Source: CAVYWD01 sp963772225 (GTDB lineage: Bacteria > Myxococcota > Myxococcia > Myxococcales > UBA5297). Taken from it: a DNA stretch of 64,000 nt. Shown here one piece after another: positions 1 to 12,608 of this stretch. The stretch covers positions 310,001 to 374,000 of the forward strand of contig CAVYWD010000004.1 in the NCBI GenBank assembly GCA_963772225.1, written 5' to 3'. The position numbers were made by a program, and so were the translations under genes. Every line of letters begins with the position of its first letter. Positions within the stretch are counted from its first letter, which is position 1. The notes under the pieces were generated by a model. That model worked only from the letters and a program-made list of their open reading frames with translations. It was not told the DNA's origin and did not search any database.

Positions 1-1391
1 TCATCTCGGTGACCGACTTCGGCCAGACGGAGGACGGCTCGCCTTTCATGGTCATGGAGCTCGTCGCCGGACGAAGCTTGGAGCACGTCATCGGCGCCGA
101 GGCCCCGTTTCCCGAGGCGCGCGCGGTGCGCATCGCCGCGCAGGTCCTCGCCGCGCTGGCCGAGGCCCACGCCGGCGGCATCCTCCACCGCGACCTGAAG
201 CCCGCCAACGTCATGCTCGAGGCCCGCCGCGATGAGCCGGACTTCGTCAAGGTCATCGACTTCGGCATCGCCAAGATCCAGGCGCCCGACGACGGCAAGG
301 GCACGCTGACCCTGGAGGGGATGATTTGCGGCACCCCTGCGTACATGAGCCCGGAGCAGTGGAACGGCGAGGAGCTCGACCCGCGCACCGACCTCTACGC
401 CATGGGCGTGATGCTCTACGAGATGCTCGCCGGCAGGAAGCCGTACGAGGCGAGCACGCCGATGGCCCTGATGCGCCAGCTCCTCAGTGAGCGGCTCGTC
501 CCGCCCAGCTTGTGGCGCCCGGGCGGCGGCGGCGTCTCGCCCGGCCTGGAGGCCTTGGTGCTCCAGGCGCTCTCGTTCAAGCGAGGCGACCGCCCGGAGA
601 GCGCGGAGGCGATGCGCGCGGCGCTCGCAGCCTGCGCCGGCGTTGTCGCGGGGGAGCCGGCCCCGGCGGCGCCGCGGGCTCCACCGGAGCTGGTCAACGG
701 CGCCGTCGCTCCCGAGCGCGCGCCTGACCTCGCGCCGACCGCGGTGCGGCGGCCTTTGCGCCGAAAGCCCCGCACTGCGCTGGCCGCTGCCGCTGCCGCG
801 TTGGGTGCTGCGGCGCTGGGGGCCGCCGTCTTCTTTCGGCAGGCGTGGGCTCCGCTCGCTCCGGCCCGCACCACGTCCGAGCCGAGCGTGGAGGTGATCC
901 CCGCCCCAGAGCCGACCGGCCCGGGCTCCATGCTCGCCGACGCCGACGCCGACGCCGCCGAGGCGAGCGACGCCGCCCAGCCGAGCAATGTTGCCGAGGC
1001 GAGCGAAGCCGCGGCCGCGGGTGACGCCGAGTCGAAGAAGGACGCCGCGGTCGCGGTTGCTCCCCCGGCGTCGGCCGCTTCGGCGCTGCCGAGCAAGCGG
1101 CCGAAGGACGCCCCGCGCCGCGGCGGAGTCATCGCCGTTCGCGACTCGCTGCGGTCGCTGGCGACGCCGCCGGCCGCGTCGGGCGAGGGGATTCTGTCCA
1201 TCGAGGCCGAGCCCTACGGCGACGTCTTCCTGAACGGGCGCCTGTACGGTGTGACGCCCCGGGAGCTCCGCGTCATCGCCGGCACCTATCAGGTGCGCGT
1301 GGTGCACGCGAAGTTCGGCGAGCAGGTGAAGGCCCTGGAGGTGCGCCCCGGCGAGCGGTCCAACTGGACCGCCGACTTCTCGAAGCGGTAG
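1..1391 (+). CDS. Ser/Thr protein kinase with C-terminal PEGA domain (5' truncated by window edge)
   Basis: The reading frame is open from the first base, and the visible part begins inside the kinase N-lobe, so the start codon and the glycine-rich loop lie upstream. Counting from the GTG at 9, the catalytic loop HRDLKPAN is at about residues 60-67, DFG at 84-86 and the activation segment GTPAYMSPEQ at 108-117. This is a complete active-kinase C-lobe of the bacterial eukaryotic-like (Hanks) type. An Ala/Pro-rich linker follows, then a hydrophobic segment near residues 255-276 (single membrane span), an acidic Asp/Ala/Glu-rich linker, and a terminal PEGA domain (about 395-458, VFLNGRLYGVTP). 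Inferred topology: kinase in the cytoplasm, PEGA domain outside the inner membrane. The substrate is unknown. A divergent PEGA protein gene follows. Confidence 0.93.
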   Translation, partial: ISVTDFGQTEDGSPFMVMELVAGRSLEHVIGAEAPFPEARAVRIAAQVLAALAEAHAGGILHRDLKPANVMLEARRDEPDFVKVIDFGIAKIQAPDDGKGTLTLEGMICGTPAYMSPEQWNGEELDPRTDLYAMGVMLYEMLAGRKPYEASTPMALMRQLLSERLVPPSLWRPGGGGVSPGLEALVLQALSFKRGDRPESAEAMRAALAACAGVVAGEPAPAAPRAPPELVNGAVAPERAPDLAPTAVRRPLRRKPRTALAAAAAALGAAALGAAVFFRQAWAPLAPARTTSEPSVEVIPAPEPTGPGSMLADADADAAEASDAAQPSNVAEASEAAAAGDAESKKDAAVAVAPPASAASALPSKRPKDAPRRGGVIAVRDSLRSLATPPAASGEGILSIEAEPYGDVFLNGRLYGVTPRELRVIAGTYQVRVVHAKFGEQVKALEVRPGERSNWTADFSKR

Positions 1392-1498
1392 CTCTCCTCG
1401 AAAGAGCGGCTCTCGCACGGGCCGGCCGGCGTGGGCGGGGCGCCGCCAGCGCAGAGTCGACGGGCCCGCGACGAGCGCGGGGCGAGCGGATCGCGTCG

Positions 1499-2959
1499 TC
1501 AGAACCGGAGCGGGCCGACCTGGCCGGCCTGGCGGTAGGAGAGATAGCCGAGAGCGGCGCTCGCGAGGGCGCAGGCCGCGGCGCCGATTCCGGTGACGGT
1601 CGCTCTGCGAGCCGCGGCGTCGCCTTTGCCGAGCAGCGCCTGATAGCGCGTGAGGTCGCCGCCCGGTTGCAGGTATCCGTCGCTGCTCAGCATGCCGCGG
1701 GCGCTCGCGTAGGAGCTGCGCGCCGAGAGGCCCTGCCAGAGCGCGACGCCGCCCAACCCCAAGGACGCGGCGCCGGCGCCCGTGGAGATCCAGCCCGCGC
1801 TCGGGCTCACGCGCGGGGCGCTGGCTTCGGGCGTCGCCGGAGCCGCAAAGATGCCCGCCACCGCGGACGCCGAGGCGTCGGCGGACGGCGCCGGAGCGTC
1901 CGCGCGCGCTCGGGACGCGTCGGCCAGGCTCTTGGCGGCGTCGGACAAAAGGGTCTGCGAGAGCTCGGCCGCCGACGCGTCGTCGATGCCCCGGTCCGGC
2001 CCCAACGGGACCCGCCGCTCGCGGAGGAGGGCGCCGCGGCGGACGTCCCAGAGCGAGCCCACCGCGAAGGCGCGGCCGCCGTCCTCGTCGAAGCGAACGG
2101 CCAAGACCTGCTCGAGCTGGAGCGAGGCGCAGGCGGCCAGCAGCGCGCGGTCGCGATTGGCGCGGGGCAGCGCGAGGCCGGGGCCGGCGTCGGGGCGCAG
2201 CGCGCGGGCGGGCTCGAAGTCCAGCGACACGGCGAGGTCCTGCGGGCCGAGGTCCACTGCGTCCGGCTCCGCGCGCAGGCCGGCTGCGACCCCCGAGATC
2301 CGGTACCGCCCTTGCGAAAGGCTCAAGGTCAAAGGGGCCGTTCCCACGTCCCGGCCGCCGACGAAGACGCGGGCGTCGCGCTCGGCGGACGAGACCGTCA
2401 GTCGCCCGTGCGGCAGCGCCCGGAGCGCCGCCCGAGCTTCCTCGAGGATGCCCACGAACTTGGGAGGGTAGAGCTCGGGGTCGACCGACAGGTCCGGCGC
2501 CGCTCGCACGAGGCGATCGAGCGCGCGCCGCGCGACCTCGGGGTGGCCCAGGTCGCTCTCGATCTTGGCGATGCGGAGCAGGGTCTTCGTCCACCTCGAG
2601 AAGACCTCCTCGCCGTCCGGCAGGCGCTCGAGCGCTTCGGTCAGCGCCTTCAGCGTCTCGAGCGAGCCCTCGAAGTCGTGGCGGAGGGCGGCGGCCCGCG
2701 CGGCATCGAACGACTCGTCGAGCGACGCGAGGTCCGCGGCGGCCTTCGGGCCCATGCGGTCCCGAAGCTCGGGCGCGCTGAGCACGCCCTGGGGGTCGCG
2801 GGCGGCGGCCACCTCGCGCACGCGTCCGGCGAGCGCCGCGAGCTCGGGGCTCGGCCCCGGCGGAGCGTCCACCGCCAAGACGGCCAGCTTCTCCAAGGCG
2901 CCCGCGCCGGCGGGCAGCGCGGCGGCAGCAGCGAGGAGACCGAGGGCGAGAGCGCGCAT
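1499..2959 (-). CDS. secreted PEGA-domain protein with two C-terminal hydrophobic segments
   Basis: 486 aa from the ATG at 2959, chosen because AAAGGA sits 4-5 bases upstream and a signal peptide (ALALGLLAAAAALPAGAGA) begins at once; the same frame is open to 3004 but that start has no ribosome site. A helical region (about residues 40-180) resembles tetratricopeptide-type helices. It is followed by a PEGA-like fold at about 186-248 (VFVGGRDVGTAPLTL), a linker rich in Ala/Ser/Asp, and two hydrophobic segments near the C-terminus. PEGA proteins of this form are common beside kinases in Myxococcota and are thought to be surface or periplasmic. The exact function is not recognised. It converges tail-to-tail with the kinase gene at 1-1391. 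Confidence 0.75.
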   Translation of the reverse strand: MRALALGLLAAAAALPAGAGALEKLAVLAVDAPPGPSPELAALAGRVREVAAARDPQGVLSAPELRDRMGPKAAADLASLDESFDAARAAALRHDFEGSLETLKALTEALERLPDGEEVFSRWTKTLLRIAKIESDLGHPEVARRALDRLVRAAPDLSVDPELYPPKFVGILEEARAALRALPHGRLTVSSAERDARVFVGGRDVGTAPLTLSLSQGRYRISGVAAGLRAEPDAVDLGPQDLAVSLDFEPARALRPDAGPGLALPRANRDRALLAACASLQLEQVLAVRFDEDGGRAFAVGSLWDVRRGALLRERRVPLGPDRGIDDASAAELSQTLLSDAAKSLADASRARADAPAPSADASASAVAGIFAAPATPEASAPRVSPSAGWISTGAGAASLGLGGVALWQGLSARSSYASARGMLSSDGYLQPGGDLTRYQALLGKGDAAARRATVTGIGAAACALASAALGYLSYRQAGQVGPLRF

Positions 2960-3835
2960 TGTTCCTTTGGGGGCCGAAGAGTCAGCGATGGAGGTCCGGT
3001 TCATCGTACTCGGCGGGGCCCTCTCCGCGCGAGCGGCGATCGCCTTTGCCCCGCGAAGTTCGACCTCGCGACCGCAATTCTCCTCCCGTCAGGTCGCCGG
3101 CCCCGGTTTCGGTTCGACGGCTAAGAGCCGCGGGGGGAGAGCCACTGCGCGGGCCGCAATGCGAAGCAAAGCCCGGCCGCCCTCGAGAGAACGAGCGATC
3201 CGATGCGCGGCATCTTCCGGGCGAAGGTCTCGCGCGGGTCAGGAGCAGCGCGCGCGAATGAGCGGAATACGAGAGGCCCGTCGGCAATGGAGAGCGCCAT
3301 CAATGATGACCGCTTTGCGCACGAAAGCAAACGCCCCCGGGGCGCGCCACAAAGGCGGCGCACATGGAGTCGGCGCCGAGGGCTTTTGGCGTCGGGTCAC
3401 TCGCCATCGAAGGACATGACCATCATCCCGGCCATCGCTCAAGCAGCTGCACCGCAACAAAGCTCCGCACTACCACCTTGACCCATGGCTTTGCCCGGAG
3501 CCCGGAGTCTTTGCTCGCCTGCGCAAGATCTCGCGCCGAAGGGAGTATGCGGGAAACCGGCGCGCACAGATCGAAAAGAGGCGCGCAGAGGTCGCCGCGG
3601 AAGCGGCGTTGCGCCGCCCATCTGCAAGTGCATCTGGGCGTCATCGGCTCGGCTTCGACTCGAGCGCCGGCCTCGCGCCTTTGGGCGCGGCGCTCTTGAG
3701 CCATTTCGAGGTAGCGCGGCGGCCAGCGTGGCGCAAGAATGCGCAATGCTCACCCGGTGACGATCGCACCGGGTGATGCGAAGGCGTCCGCACCTCCTGT
3801 CGCGCATTTTCGGATCGGCAAATAGGAAAGCGGCG
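2960..3835. other. intergenic region between divergent genes
   Basis: About 880 bases separate the PEGA protein start (minus strand) from the kinase start (plus strand). Open frames here are short, conflict with each other and have no recognisable domains. The only structured element I see is the inverted repeat at 3750-3776. The region should carry both divergent promoters, but I could not pick convincing -35/-10 boxes. Confidence 0.5.
3750..3776. repeat. perfect 10-bp inverted repeat upstream of kinase gene (possible operator)
   Basis: TCACCCGGTG, a 7-base spacer (ACGATCG), then CACCGGGTGA. It lies about 60 bases upstream of the chosen kinase start at 3836. There is no T-tract, so a terminator is unlikely; a dimeric repressor site is the simplest reading. 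This is inference only. Confidence 0.4.
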
Positions 3836-6757
<2,922 letters not shown>

Positions 6758-6774
6758 GCGCGCGGGAGCGACGC

Positions 6775-7806
6775 ATGAGAAGGATGCTGGCAGCCGCGCT
6801 CGCGGCGGCTCTCGGGGCCCTAGCGTCGCCCGCCGCGGCCCAGGAGATGGCGGCCGCGGCGCGCGCGGGCGAGGTCGAGCGCCCCTGGGCCAAGGGCGTC
6901 GCGCTCGACAGGCAGAGGACCGCCCTCGCCCTGTTCCGGGAGGGCAACGCGCTGCTCAAGGAGTCGGTCTTCATCCAGGCCGCGGCCAAGTACCGCGAGG
7001 CTCTGCGCACCTGGGATCACCCGGCCATCCACTACAACTTGGTCCTGGCGCTCTTCTACCTCGACCAGCCGCTCGAAGTTCGCGAGCACCTGATCGCGGC
7101 GCTGCGCTACGGGCCCGAGCCGCTGGAGGCCGACAAGTTCGAGCAGGCCAAGGCCTACAAGACCCTGGTCGAGCGGCAGCTCGCGCGCGTACAGCTGCGC
7201 TGCGACGAGCCCGGCGCCGAGGTCGTCATGGACGGGCGGACGCTCTTCACGGCCCCGGGCGCGTGGGAGGACTACGTCCGCCCCGGGCCGCACACCATCG
7301 TGGCCAAGAAGCCCGAGTACCTCGCCCAGGAGCTCTCGCGGACGCTCGGGGCCGGCGAGACCTCGGGCTTCGACCTGCGCCTCTACAAGGCGTCGGAGCT
7401 CACCCGGTACCGGCGCCGCTGGCCCGTGAAGACGCCGTGGACCGTGGTCGCCGCGGGCGCCGCGGTCGGCCTCGCGGGCGGCGGGCTGCACTACGCCGCC
7501 GCCCAGAGCTTCAAGGCCTACGACCGGGCCGTCGAGGCGCGCGGCGGGAGCGCCCCGGACTCGGAGCTCGTCGCCCGCCGCACCCGCGGCGAGGTGATGC
7601 AAGGCCTCGCCATCGGGTGCTACGCGGCGAGCGGGGCCGCCCTCGTGACGGGCGCCGTGCTCCTCTACCTCAACCGCCTGCAGCCCTACCAAGAGATGCC
7701 GCCCGTGGAGCTGCCCAAGCCGAAGCTCCCCATGGAGCTCTCGTGGCGCGTCGGCCCGATGGTGGGCGGCGGCGTTCGCGGCCTGCAGGCCACCGTGGAA
7801 TTCTAG
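6775..7806 (+). CDS. TPR/PEGA-like exported protein
   Basis: 343 aa from the ATG at 6775, preceded by GGGAG. An in-frame ATG at 6754 overlaps the kinase stop (ATGA) and could also be used, so the two are translationally linked either way. The N-terminus is a clear signal peptide ending ASPAAAQ. Residues about 45-130 look like TPR helices (AIHYNLVLALFYL), and a PEGA-like beta domain follows (about 135-195, EVVMDGRTLF). Two hydrophobic segments lie near 222-245 and 285-305. Proteins of this shape repeatedly accompany myxobacterial kinases. I infer a periplasmic partner or sensor for the upstream kinase. Confidence 0.82.
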   Translation: MRRMLAAALAAALGALASPAAAQEMAAAARAGEVERPWAKGVALDRQRTALALFREGNALLKESVFIQAAAKYREALRTWDHPAIHYNLVLALFYLDQPLEVREHLIAALRYGPEPLEADKFEQAKAYKTLVERQLARVQLRCDEPGAEVVMDGRTLFTAPGAWEDYVRPGPHTIVAKKPEYLAQELSRTLGAGETSGFDLRLYKASELTRYRRRWPVKTPWTVVAAGAAVGLAGGGLHYAAAQSFKAYDRAVEARGGSAPDSELVARRTRGEVMQGLAIGCYAASGAALVTGAVLLYLNRLQPYQEMPPVELPKPKLPMELSWRVGPMVGGGVRGLQATVEF

Positions 7807-7815
7807 GAACTCCCC

Positions 7816-10341
7816 ATGGAACTTCGCGCCGTCCATGCCCTCGCCGCGGGCGCCTCCCTGCTGCTCGCGCTCCCGGCTTGCCTCGAGCCCAAGACGATCG
7901 TCTGCGACAGCGGGAACCTCTGCCCGCCCGGCATGAAGTGCGTCACCGCCGACGCGCTCGCCCTCAACGGCAAGCTCTGCATCAACGTGGACTGCGGCGA
8001 CGGCGTGGTGAACAAGGAGGCGGGGGAGGAGTGCGACGACGGCATCGAGACCGCCGACTGCACCGCGACCTGCAAGAAGTCGCGCTGCGGCGACGGCTAC
8101 CGGAACACCGCCGCCGGCGAGGAGTGCGACGACAGCCGCGAATCGGCGACCTGCAACGCCGACTGCACGCTGGCCCGCTGCGGCGACGGCAAGGTGAACC
8201 GGACCGCCCAGGAGCAATGCGACGACGAGGGCGAGTCGGCGACCTGCAACGCCGACTGCACCATCGCCCGATGCGGCGACGGCAAGCTCAACAAGACCGC
8301 CGGCGAGAAGTGCGACGACGAGGGCGAGTCGGCGACCTGCAACTCCGACTGCACTCTGTCGGCGTGCGGGGACGGCAAGCTGAACAAGGCCGCGGGCGAG
8401 CAATGCGACGACGGCAGGGATGACCAGGGAAAAGTGAAGGAGACGGCGACCTGCAACAGCGACTGCACCATCGCCCGCTGCGGCGACCGCAAGGTGAACA
8501 ATGCCGCGGGCGAGCAGTGCGACGACGGCCAGGCGACGAAGACTTGCAACGCCAACTGCATGTCCGCGACGTGCGGAGATGGCGTGGTGGACAAGGCTGG
8601 GGGCGAGGAGTGCGACGACCGGGGCGAGTCGGCGAGCTGCAACGACGACTGCAGCGTGGCCCGGTGCGGCGACGGCAAGGTCAACAAGACCGCGGGCGAG
8701 CAGTGCGACGGCCGGGGCGAGTCGGCCGCCTGCAACGCCGACTGCACCTTGCGCGCGTGCGGCGACGGCAAGGTCAACCGGACCGCGGGCGAGCAGTGCG
8801 ACGACGGCGGCGAGTCGGCGACCTGCAACCCCGACTGCACCGTCGCCCGCTGCGGCGACGGCGAGGTCAACCGGACCGCCGGTGAACAGTGCGACGACCA
8901 AGGCGAGTCTTCGGCTTGCAACGCCGACTGCAGCCTCGACAAATGCGGCGACGGAAAGCTGAACAAGGCGGCGGGCGAGCAGTGCGACGACGGCGGCGAG
9001 TCGGCGACCTGCAACGCCGACTGCACCCTCTCCCGCTGCGGCGACGGCAAGCTCAACAGGTCGGCCGGGGAGGCGTGCGACGACGGCAACACCGACGACA
9101 ACGATGACTGCCTCAACACCTGCGTGCGGAACCGGTGCGGCGACGGCGTTCTCGACCTGCGCGGGAAGGCGGTCGAGGTCTGCGACCAGGGCGCGAAGAA
9201 CGGCGCCGCCGCTTGCGACTACGGCACGGCGACCTGCGAGGTCTGCAGCGCCGACTGCAGGGCACTCTCGGCGCGGACCGGGCCGACCTGCGGAGACGGG
9301 ATCGTGAACGGGGCGGAGGTCTGCGACGACGGCAACGCCTTGGGCTGCGGCACGTGCAGCGCGGGCTGCGACGCCCCGGTGGTCCCTGCAGCCGCGACCG
9401 GAACCATCACCCCGGCGCCCCAGAGCGAGCTTGGCGACGGGGAGACTTTCACGCTGGACGACGGCGTCGACCCGCCGGTGGTGTTCGAGCTCGACGTCGC
9501 GGGGGACGGCGCGGCGCGGAATCGGGTGGTGGTGGACGTGAGCTTTGCCGTCAGCGCGGCCGACGTCGGCGTCGCCATCCAGCGGGCCATCGCCTCGGTT
9601 CACCCTGCGCTGCGCATCCGCGCCACCGACGTCGACCCGGCGACGGGGGCCGTCGCCCTGCGCAACGACCTCCCCGGGAGCTTCGGCAACCGGACAATCT
9701 TCGCGACGGTCCAGAGCTCGAGCTTCGTCGTCGCGGGGATGTCGGGCGGGCAGGCCCACGGGTGCCAGGGCGGCGCGGGATGCGCGGCGGCGGCCGACTG
9801 CGCGCCGCGGACGGCCTGCGTCGCGAGTCGCTGCCAGGACGCGAGCTTCCGGCTCGCCGTCCTGAAGACGGAAGCGGGCGCGAGCGGCGGCAGCGTCGCG
9901 GCCGACGTGGGCGCCATCGCCTGCGGCTCGACCTGCGCCGACGAGCTCCCCGCGGGCACGCTCGTCGTGCTCACGGCCACCCCAAAGGATGCGTCATCGG
10001 CCTTCGCGGGCTGGTCGGGCGCGTGCACCGGAACCGGCGATTGCTTCGTCATCATGGATGCGGGAAAGACCCTCACCGCGCAGTTCGTGCCCGTGGTGCT
10101 CGAGGTGGCTCTGAGCGGAGCGGGAGCAGGGAAGGTCGTCTCGAGCGGCGGCGAGATCGACTGCGGCTCGACCTGCTCGGCGGCCTTCACCCGCGGGGCC
10201 GACGTGACGCTCACCGCTGTTCCTGGGACGGGCTCTGCCTTCTCGGGCTGGAGCGGCGACTGCGCCGGCGCCGCGCCCTCCTGCACCCTCACGATGGACG
10301 GCCCGATGAGCGTCACCGCGGCCTTTGGCATCGCCCCTTAG
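7816..10341 (+). CDS. lipoprotein with 14 cysteine-rich DUF4215-type repeats and two InlB-like B repeats
   Basis: 841 aa. The signal peptide ends in a lipobox with Cys22 (LLALPAC), so it should be lipid-anchored. From about residue 60 to 525 there are 14 tandem units of the type CGDG-x-x-N-x-x-AGE-x-CDD-...-C-N-x-DC, the myxococcal cysteine-rich repeat (TIGR02232/DUF4215), each expected to form disulfides. A middle domain follows, then two repeats (about 675-835) of the divergent InlB B-repeat type with GWSG-x-C cores. The upstream stop codon is part of the ribosome site (TAGGAA), which indicates one operon with the TPR/PEGA protein and kinase. It is probably a surface protein for adhesion or stalk formation; no ligand can be assigned. 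Confidence 0.92.
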   Translation: MELRAVHALAAGASLLLALPACLEPKTIVCDSGNLCPPGMKCVTADALALNGKLCINVDCGDGVVNKEAGEECDDGIETADCTATCKKSRCGDGYRNTAAGEECDDSRESATCNADCTLARCGDGKVNRTAQEQCDDEGESATCNADCTIARCGDGKLNKTAGEKCDDEGESATCNSDCTLSACGDGKLNKAAGEQCDDGRDDQGKVKETATCNSDCTIARCGDRKVNNAAGEQCDDGQATKTCNANCMSATCGDGVVDKAGGEECDDRGESASCNDDCSVARCGDGKVNKTAGEQCDGRGESAACNADCTLRACGDGKVNRTAGEQCDDGGESATCNPDCTVARCGDGEVNRTAGEQCDDQGESSACNADCSLDKCGDGKLNKAAGEQCDDGGESATCNADCTLSRCGDGKLNRSAGEACDDGNTDDNDDCLNTCVRNRCGDGVLDLRGKAVEVCDQGAKNGAAACDYGTATCEVCSADCRALSARTGPTCGDGIVNGAEVCDDGNALGCGTCSAGCDAPVVPAAATGTITPAPQSELGDGETFTLDDGVDPPVVFELDVAGDGAARNRVVVDVSFAVSAADVGVAIQRAIASVHPALRIRATDVDPATGAVALRNDLPGSFGNRTIFATVQSSSFVVAGMSGGQAHGCQGGAGCAAAADCAPRTACVASRCQDASFRLAVLKTEAGASGGSVAADVGAIACGSTCADELPAGTLVVLTATPKDASSAFAGWSGACTGTGDCFVIMDAGKTLTAQFVPVVLEVALSGAGAGKVVSSGGEIDCGSTCSAAFTRGADVTLTAVPGTGSAFSGWSGDCAGAAPSCTLTMDGPMSVTAAFGIAP
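7993..9380 (+). repeat. tandem ~93-bp coding repeat, 14 units
   Basis: The DNA encoding the cysteine-rich repeats is itself repetitive. Units of about 93 bases begin TGCGGCGACGGC and are nearly identical in the middle of the array, for example those starting near 8665, 8758 and 8851. Unit 5 carries a 7-residue insertion (DDQGKVK) and units 13-14 are the most diverged. The near-identity suggests recent expansion by slippage or unequal crossing-over. Confidence 0.85.
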
Positions 10342-10362
10342 GCCCTTCGAAAGGTGGAAGCC

Positions 10363-11364
10363 ATGATCCGCCGACGGCACCTCGCGCTCTTCGCCGCGGG
10401 GCTTTTTCTGGCTGCATTCGAAGCCCGAGCCGCGGGCGCGTCGAGCGCCGCGCTAAATCCCATCTGCGTGACTCGCGCGGGAGCGGCGCTCTTCTTCTTC
10501 GAGCAGACGGAGGATTGCGGGGGCACCTCGCGCCACTGCCGCGCAAGCCGCTGGGCGTGGGCCGCGTACAAGTCGGGCGCCTGGGAGCTCGAGCCGCTCG
10601 GCAGCGCGACCCTGGACGACGACGCCTCGCCGGAGGCGAACGCGCAGGCGGCGCGCCCGCTCTTCAAGGCGAGCGCCGCGCACCCGTGCGCCGCGTTCTT
10701 TCGCGCCCCGCGCACCCGGGAGCCGGACCTCGCGGACTCGGAGACGTGGTTCCAGTACTCGGTCGAGCAGGGCGCCCTCTCGCTGAGCTGGCAAGGCATG
10801 CGGGCCACCGTCGCTCCCGGCGCCCGCGCGTGGCGGGCTCGGTGGTGCGCGAAGGGCTGCGACAAGGGCCGCGAAGGCCCGCGCATCGAGGCGCTCGAGC
10901 CCCGCGAGAGCTCCTCGGCCATCGCCGGCGCCTCGGCGCCCGCGATCGAGCTCGCGCTCGGGGAGGAGGCGCTCCTCGGCTTTACGGAGCCGCCAAGGGC
11001 TTCGGGCGAGCGCGGCTTTCTCGTGGTGTCGGTGAGCCTGGCTCGCCTGCGTGAGGTCAAGGCGGAGCTCTTGCACCAGGACGCCAAGAGGCTTCTCGCC
11101 AAAGCCCCCGGCGACCTCCTCGCGTCGGCCAAGGTGGCAGGCCTGCTCGACGCCGCGCTGCAGCTCGCGCCGGCGAACCGCGCGGCGCGGCTCGACTACG
11201 CGCGGCTCCTGGCTCAGCAGGGCGACCCCGCGCCGGTGGCTCGTGAGCTCGAGCAGCTGCGGGGCATGAAGGGTCTGCGCTCCGCCATTGAGAGCGACCC
11301 CGCCTTCGAGGCCGTGCGCGGGAAGGCGCCCGTGCAGGAGCTCCTCCAGCGTCTCGGAAAGTGA
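10363..11364 (+). CDS. secreted protein of unknown function
   Basis: 333 aa from the ATG at 10363, with AAAGGTGG just upstream. The first 25 residues are a signal peptide (HLALFAAGLFLAAF...ARA). The mature protein has several Cys, Trp and Phe early on (AALFFFEQTEDCGGTSRHC), a beta-rich centre and a helical C-terminal third (LLDAALQLAPANRAARLDYARLL) that resembles a TPR pair. It lies 21 bases after the cysteine-rich lipoprotein gene in the same direction, so it probably closes the kinase operon. I do not recognise the family. Confidence 0.72.
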   Translation: MIRRRHLALFAAGLFLAAFEARAAGASSAALNPICVTRAGAALFFFEQTEDCGGTSRHCRASRWAWAAYKSGAWELEPLGSATLDDDASPEANAQAARPLFKASAAHPCAAFFRAPRTREPDLADSETWFQYSVEQGALSLSWQGMRATVAPGARAWRARWCAKGCDKGREGPRIEALEPRESSSAIAGASAPAIELALGEEALLGFTEPPRASGERGFLVVSVSLARLREVKAELLHQDAKRLLAKAPGDLLASAKVAGLLDAALQLAPANRAARLDYARLLAQQGDPAPVARELEQLRGMKGLRSAIESDPAFEAVRGKAPVQELLQRLGK

Positions 11365-11575
11365 GCCCTGGCTCGGAGGGCAGGCCGACGGTGAAGCGCT
11401 GAGCCGCCTTCTGACCCGCGCCGCTCGGCCGTCGCCGCCGCGCCGCTCCGGCGCCGCGCCCCGTTCGGCGAGATCGATTCTTGCATCGGCCTGCCGCTCT
11501 CGGTAGCCGGGCGCGCGGCCTCTGTAGAGCCAGGCCGACGGCGCCGCTCTCGGCTTTCGCGAGCTTCACGGGCCT

Positions 11576-12364
11576 CTATCGGCCGGAGCGCCTCGCGATG
11601 ATCTGCCGCGCGGTGTTCAGGACCACCGCCTCGGCCTGGGCGCCCGAGGCGATGGGCTCGAGAGCGGCCTCCAGCCGGTCGAGCTCGGCGGCGTCGAAGG
11701 CCTCTTGCGCGAAGGGGTCGCGCCTCCAGGTGCGGACGTTGGCGAGGTGGAGCTCGGCCATGGCGGCCGCGGGCTTCTCGAGGACGCGCGCCCGGCTCTC
11801 GACGAGGGTCCAGCGCGACTGCGAGAAGCAGGTGTCGAGCCTTGCCCCCACGTTCAGCGCCTGGCCGTAGTGGCCCTGGAGCGCGGCGACGAGCTCGTAG
11901 TAGCGCCGCAGCGCCGGGTGCGGCGACGCCAGCGATTCGGTCTCGTGCACCAGCAGGAGCGCCCCGGGGGCGGCGGCCTCGGCCCAGGCATCGAGGACCT
12001 GGCTCAGGCCGGACAGGTGCGTGAGCAGGAAGCGGCACAGGAGGAGCTGCGGCGCCTCCACCGGGAAGGGCGCGCGGGTGATGTCGTGGACGTGGAACTC
12101 GAGCCTTGCGCCGTGCCTGCGCCGCGCCTCCTCGATGTAGCGCGGGGAAGCGTCCAGGCCGACGGTGCGGCCGGGCGAGAGCGCGTCGCGCAAGAGCCGC
12201 GTCGACCACCCGGGCCCGCAGCCCAGGTCGACCGCCAGGCGCAGGGCGGGGCCCGAGGCGCGCTCCAGGAGCTCGCGGGTCTCGGGTTCGTAGACTTCCG
12301 CCAGACGTTTGAGGCGGGCGCTCGCGCGGTCGCCGTCGCCGAAGGTGTAGTTGTCGTTCGCCAT
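11576..12364 (-). CDS. class I SAM-dependent methyltransferase
   Basis: 262 aa. Motif I, the SAM-binding glycine loop, is VDLGCGPGWST (about 43-53). The acidic residue ending strand 2 is in GLDASPRY (about 68-75), motif II appears around HVHDITRAPFP, and a motif III-like segment precedes LLCRFLLTHL. This is the Methyltransf_11/25 type acting on small molecules. The substrate cannot be told. It stands alone, in the opposite direction to its neighbours, and I see no strong ribosome site. Confidence 0.88.
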   Translation of the reverse strand: MANDNYTFGDGDRASARLKRLAEVYEPETRELLERASGPALRLAVDLGCGPGWSTRLLRDALSPGRTVGLDASPRYIEEARRRHGARLEFHVHDITRAPFPVEAPQLLLCRFLLTHLSGLSQVLDAWAEAAAPGALLLVHETESLASPHPALRRYYELVAALQGHYGQALNVGARLDTCFSQSRWTLVESRARVLEKPAAAMAELHLANVRTWRRDPFAQEAFDAAELDRLEAALEPIASGAQAEAVVLNTARQIIARRSGR

Positions 12365-12608
12365 GGGATGCCGGCGGCGCTCGCGAGGGGCCTTGATGCG
12401 AAGGTGACGGGCCCCTTGGGAGGGCCGCCGCCTTTCTTTTGAGGTAAGAGAAGGGCGCCCTCGAGATTAGACGGGGCGCCACCAGCAGGTCGCGGTGCGA
12501 AGAGCGGCCATCGGGTCCATCGAGCTGGGAGCAACGGGATTCATGAGCGCCGCGAACCGTATCCGCGGGGCGGCGCCGAGGTCAAGCCTTCGAGGAGGAG
12601 CCAAGAGG

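Noticed and set aside
7993..9380. Regularly spaced repeats that could suggest a CRISPR array
   Set aside because: Units of 93 bp are fully coding, keep the reading frame and encode a known Cys-rich repeat; there are no short repeats with unrelated spacers.
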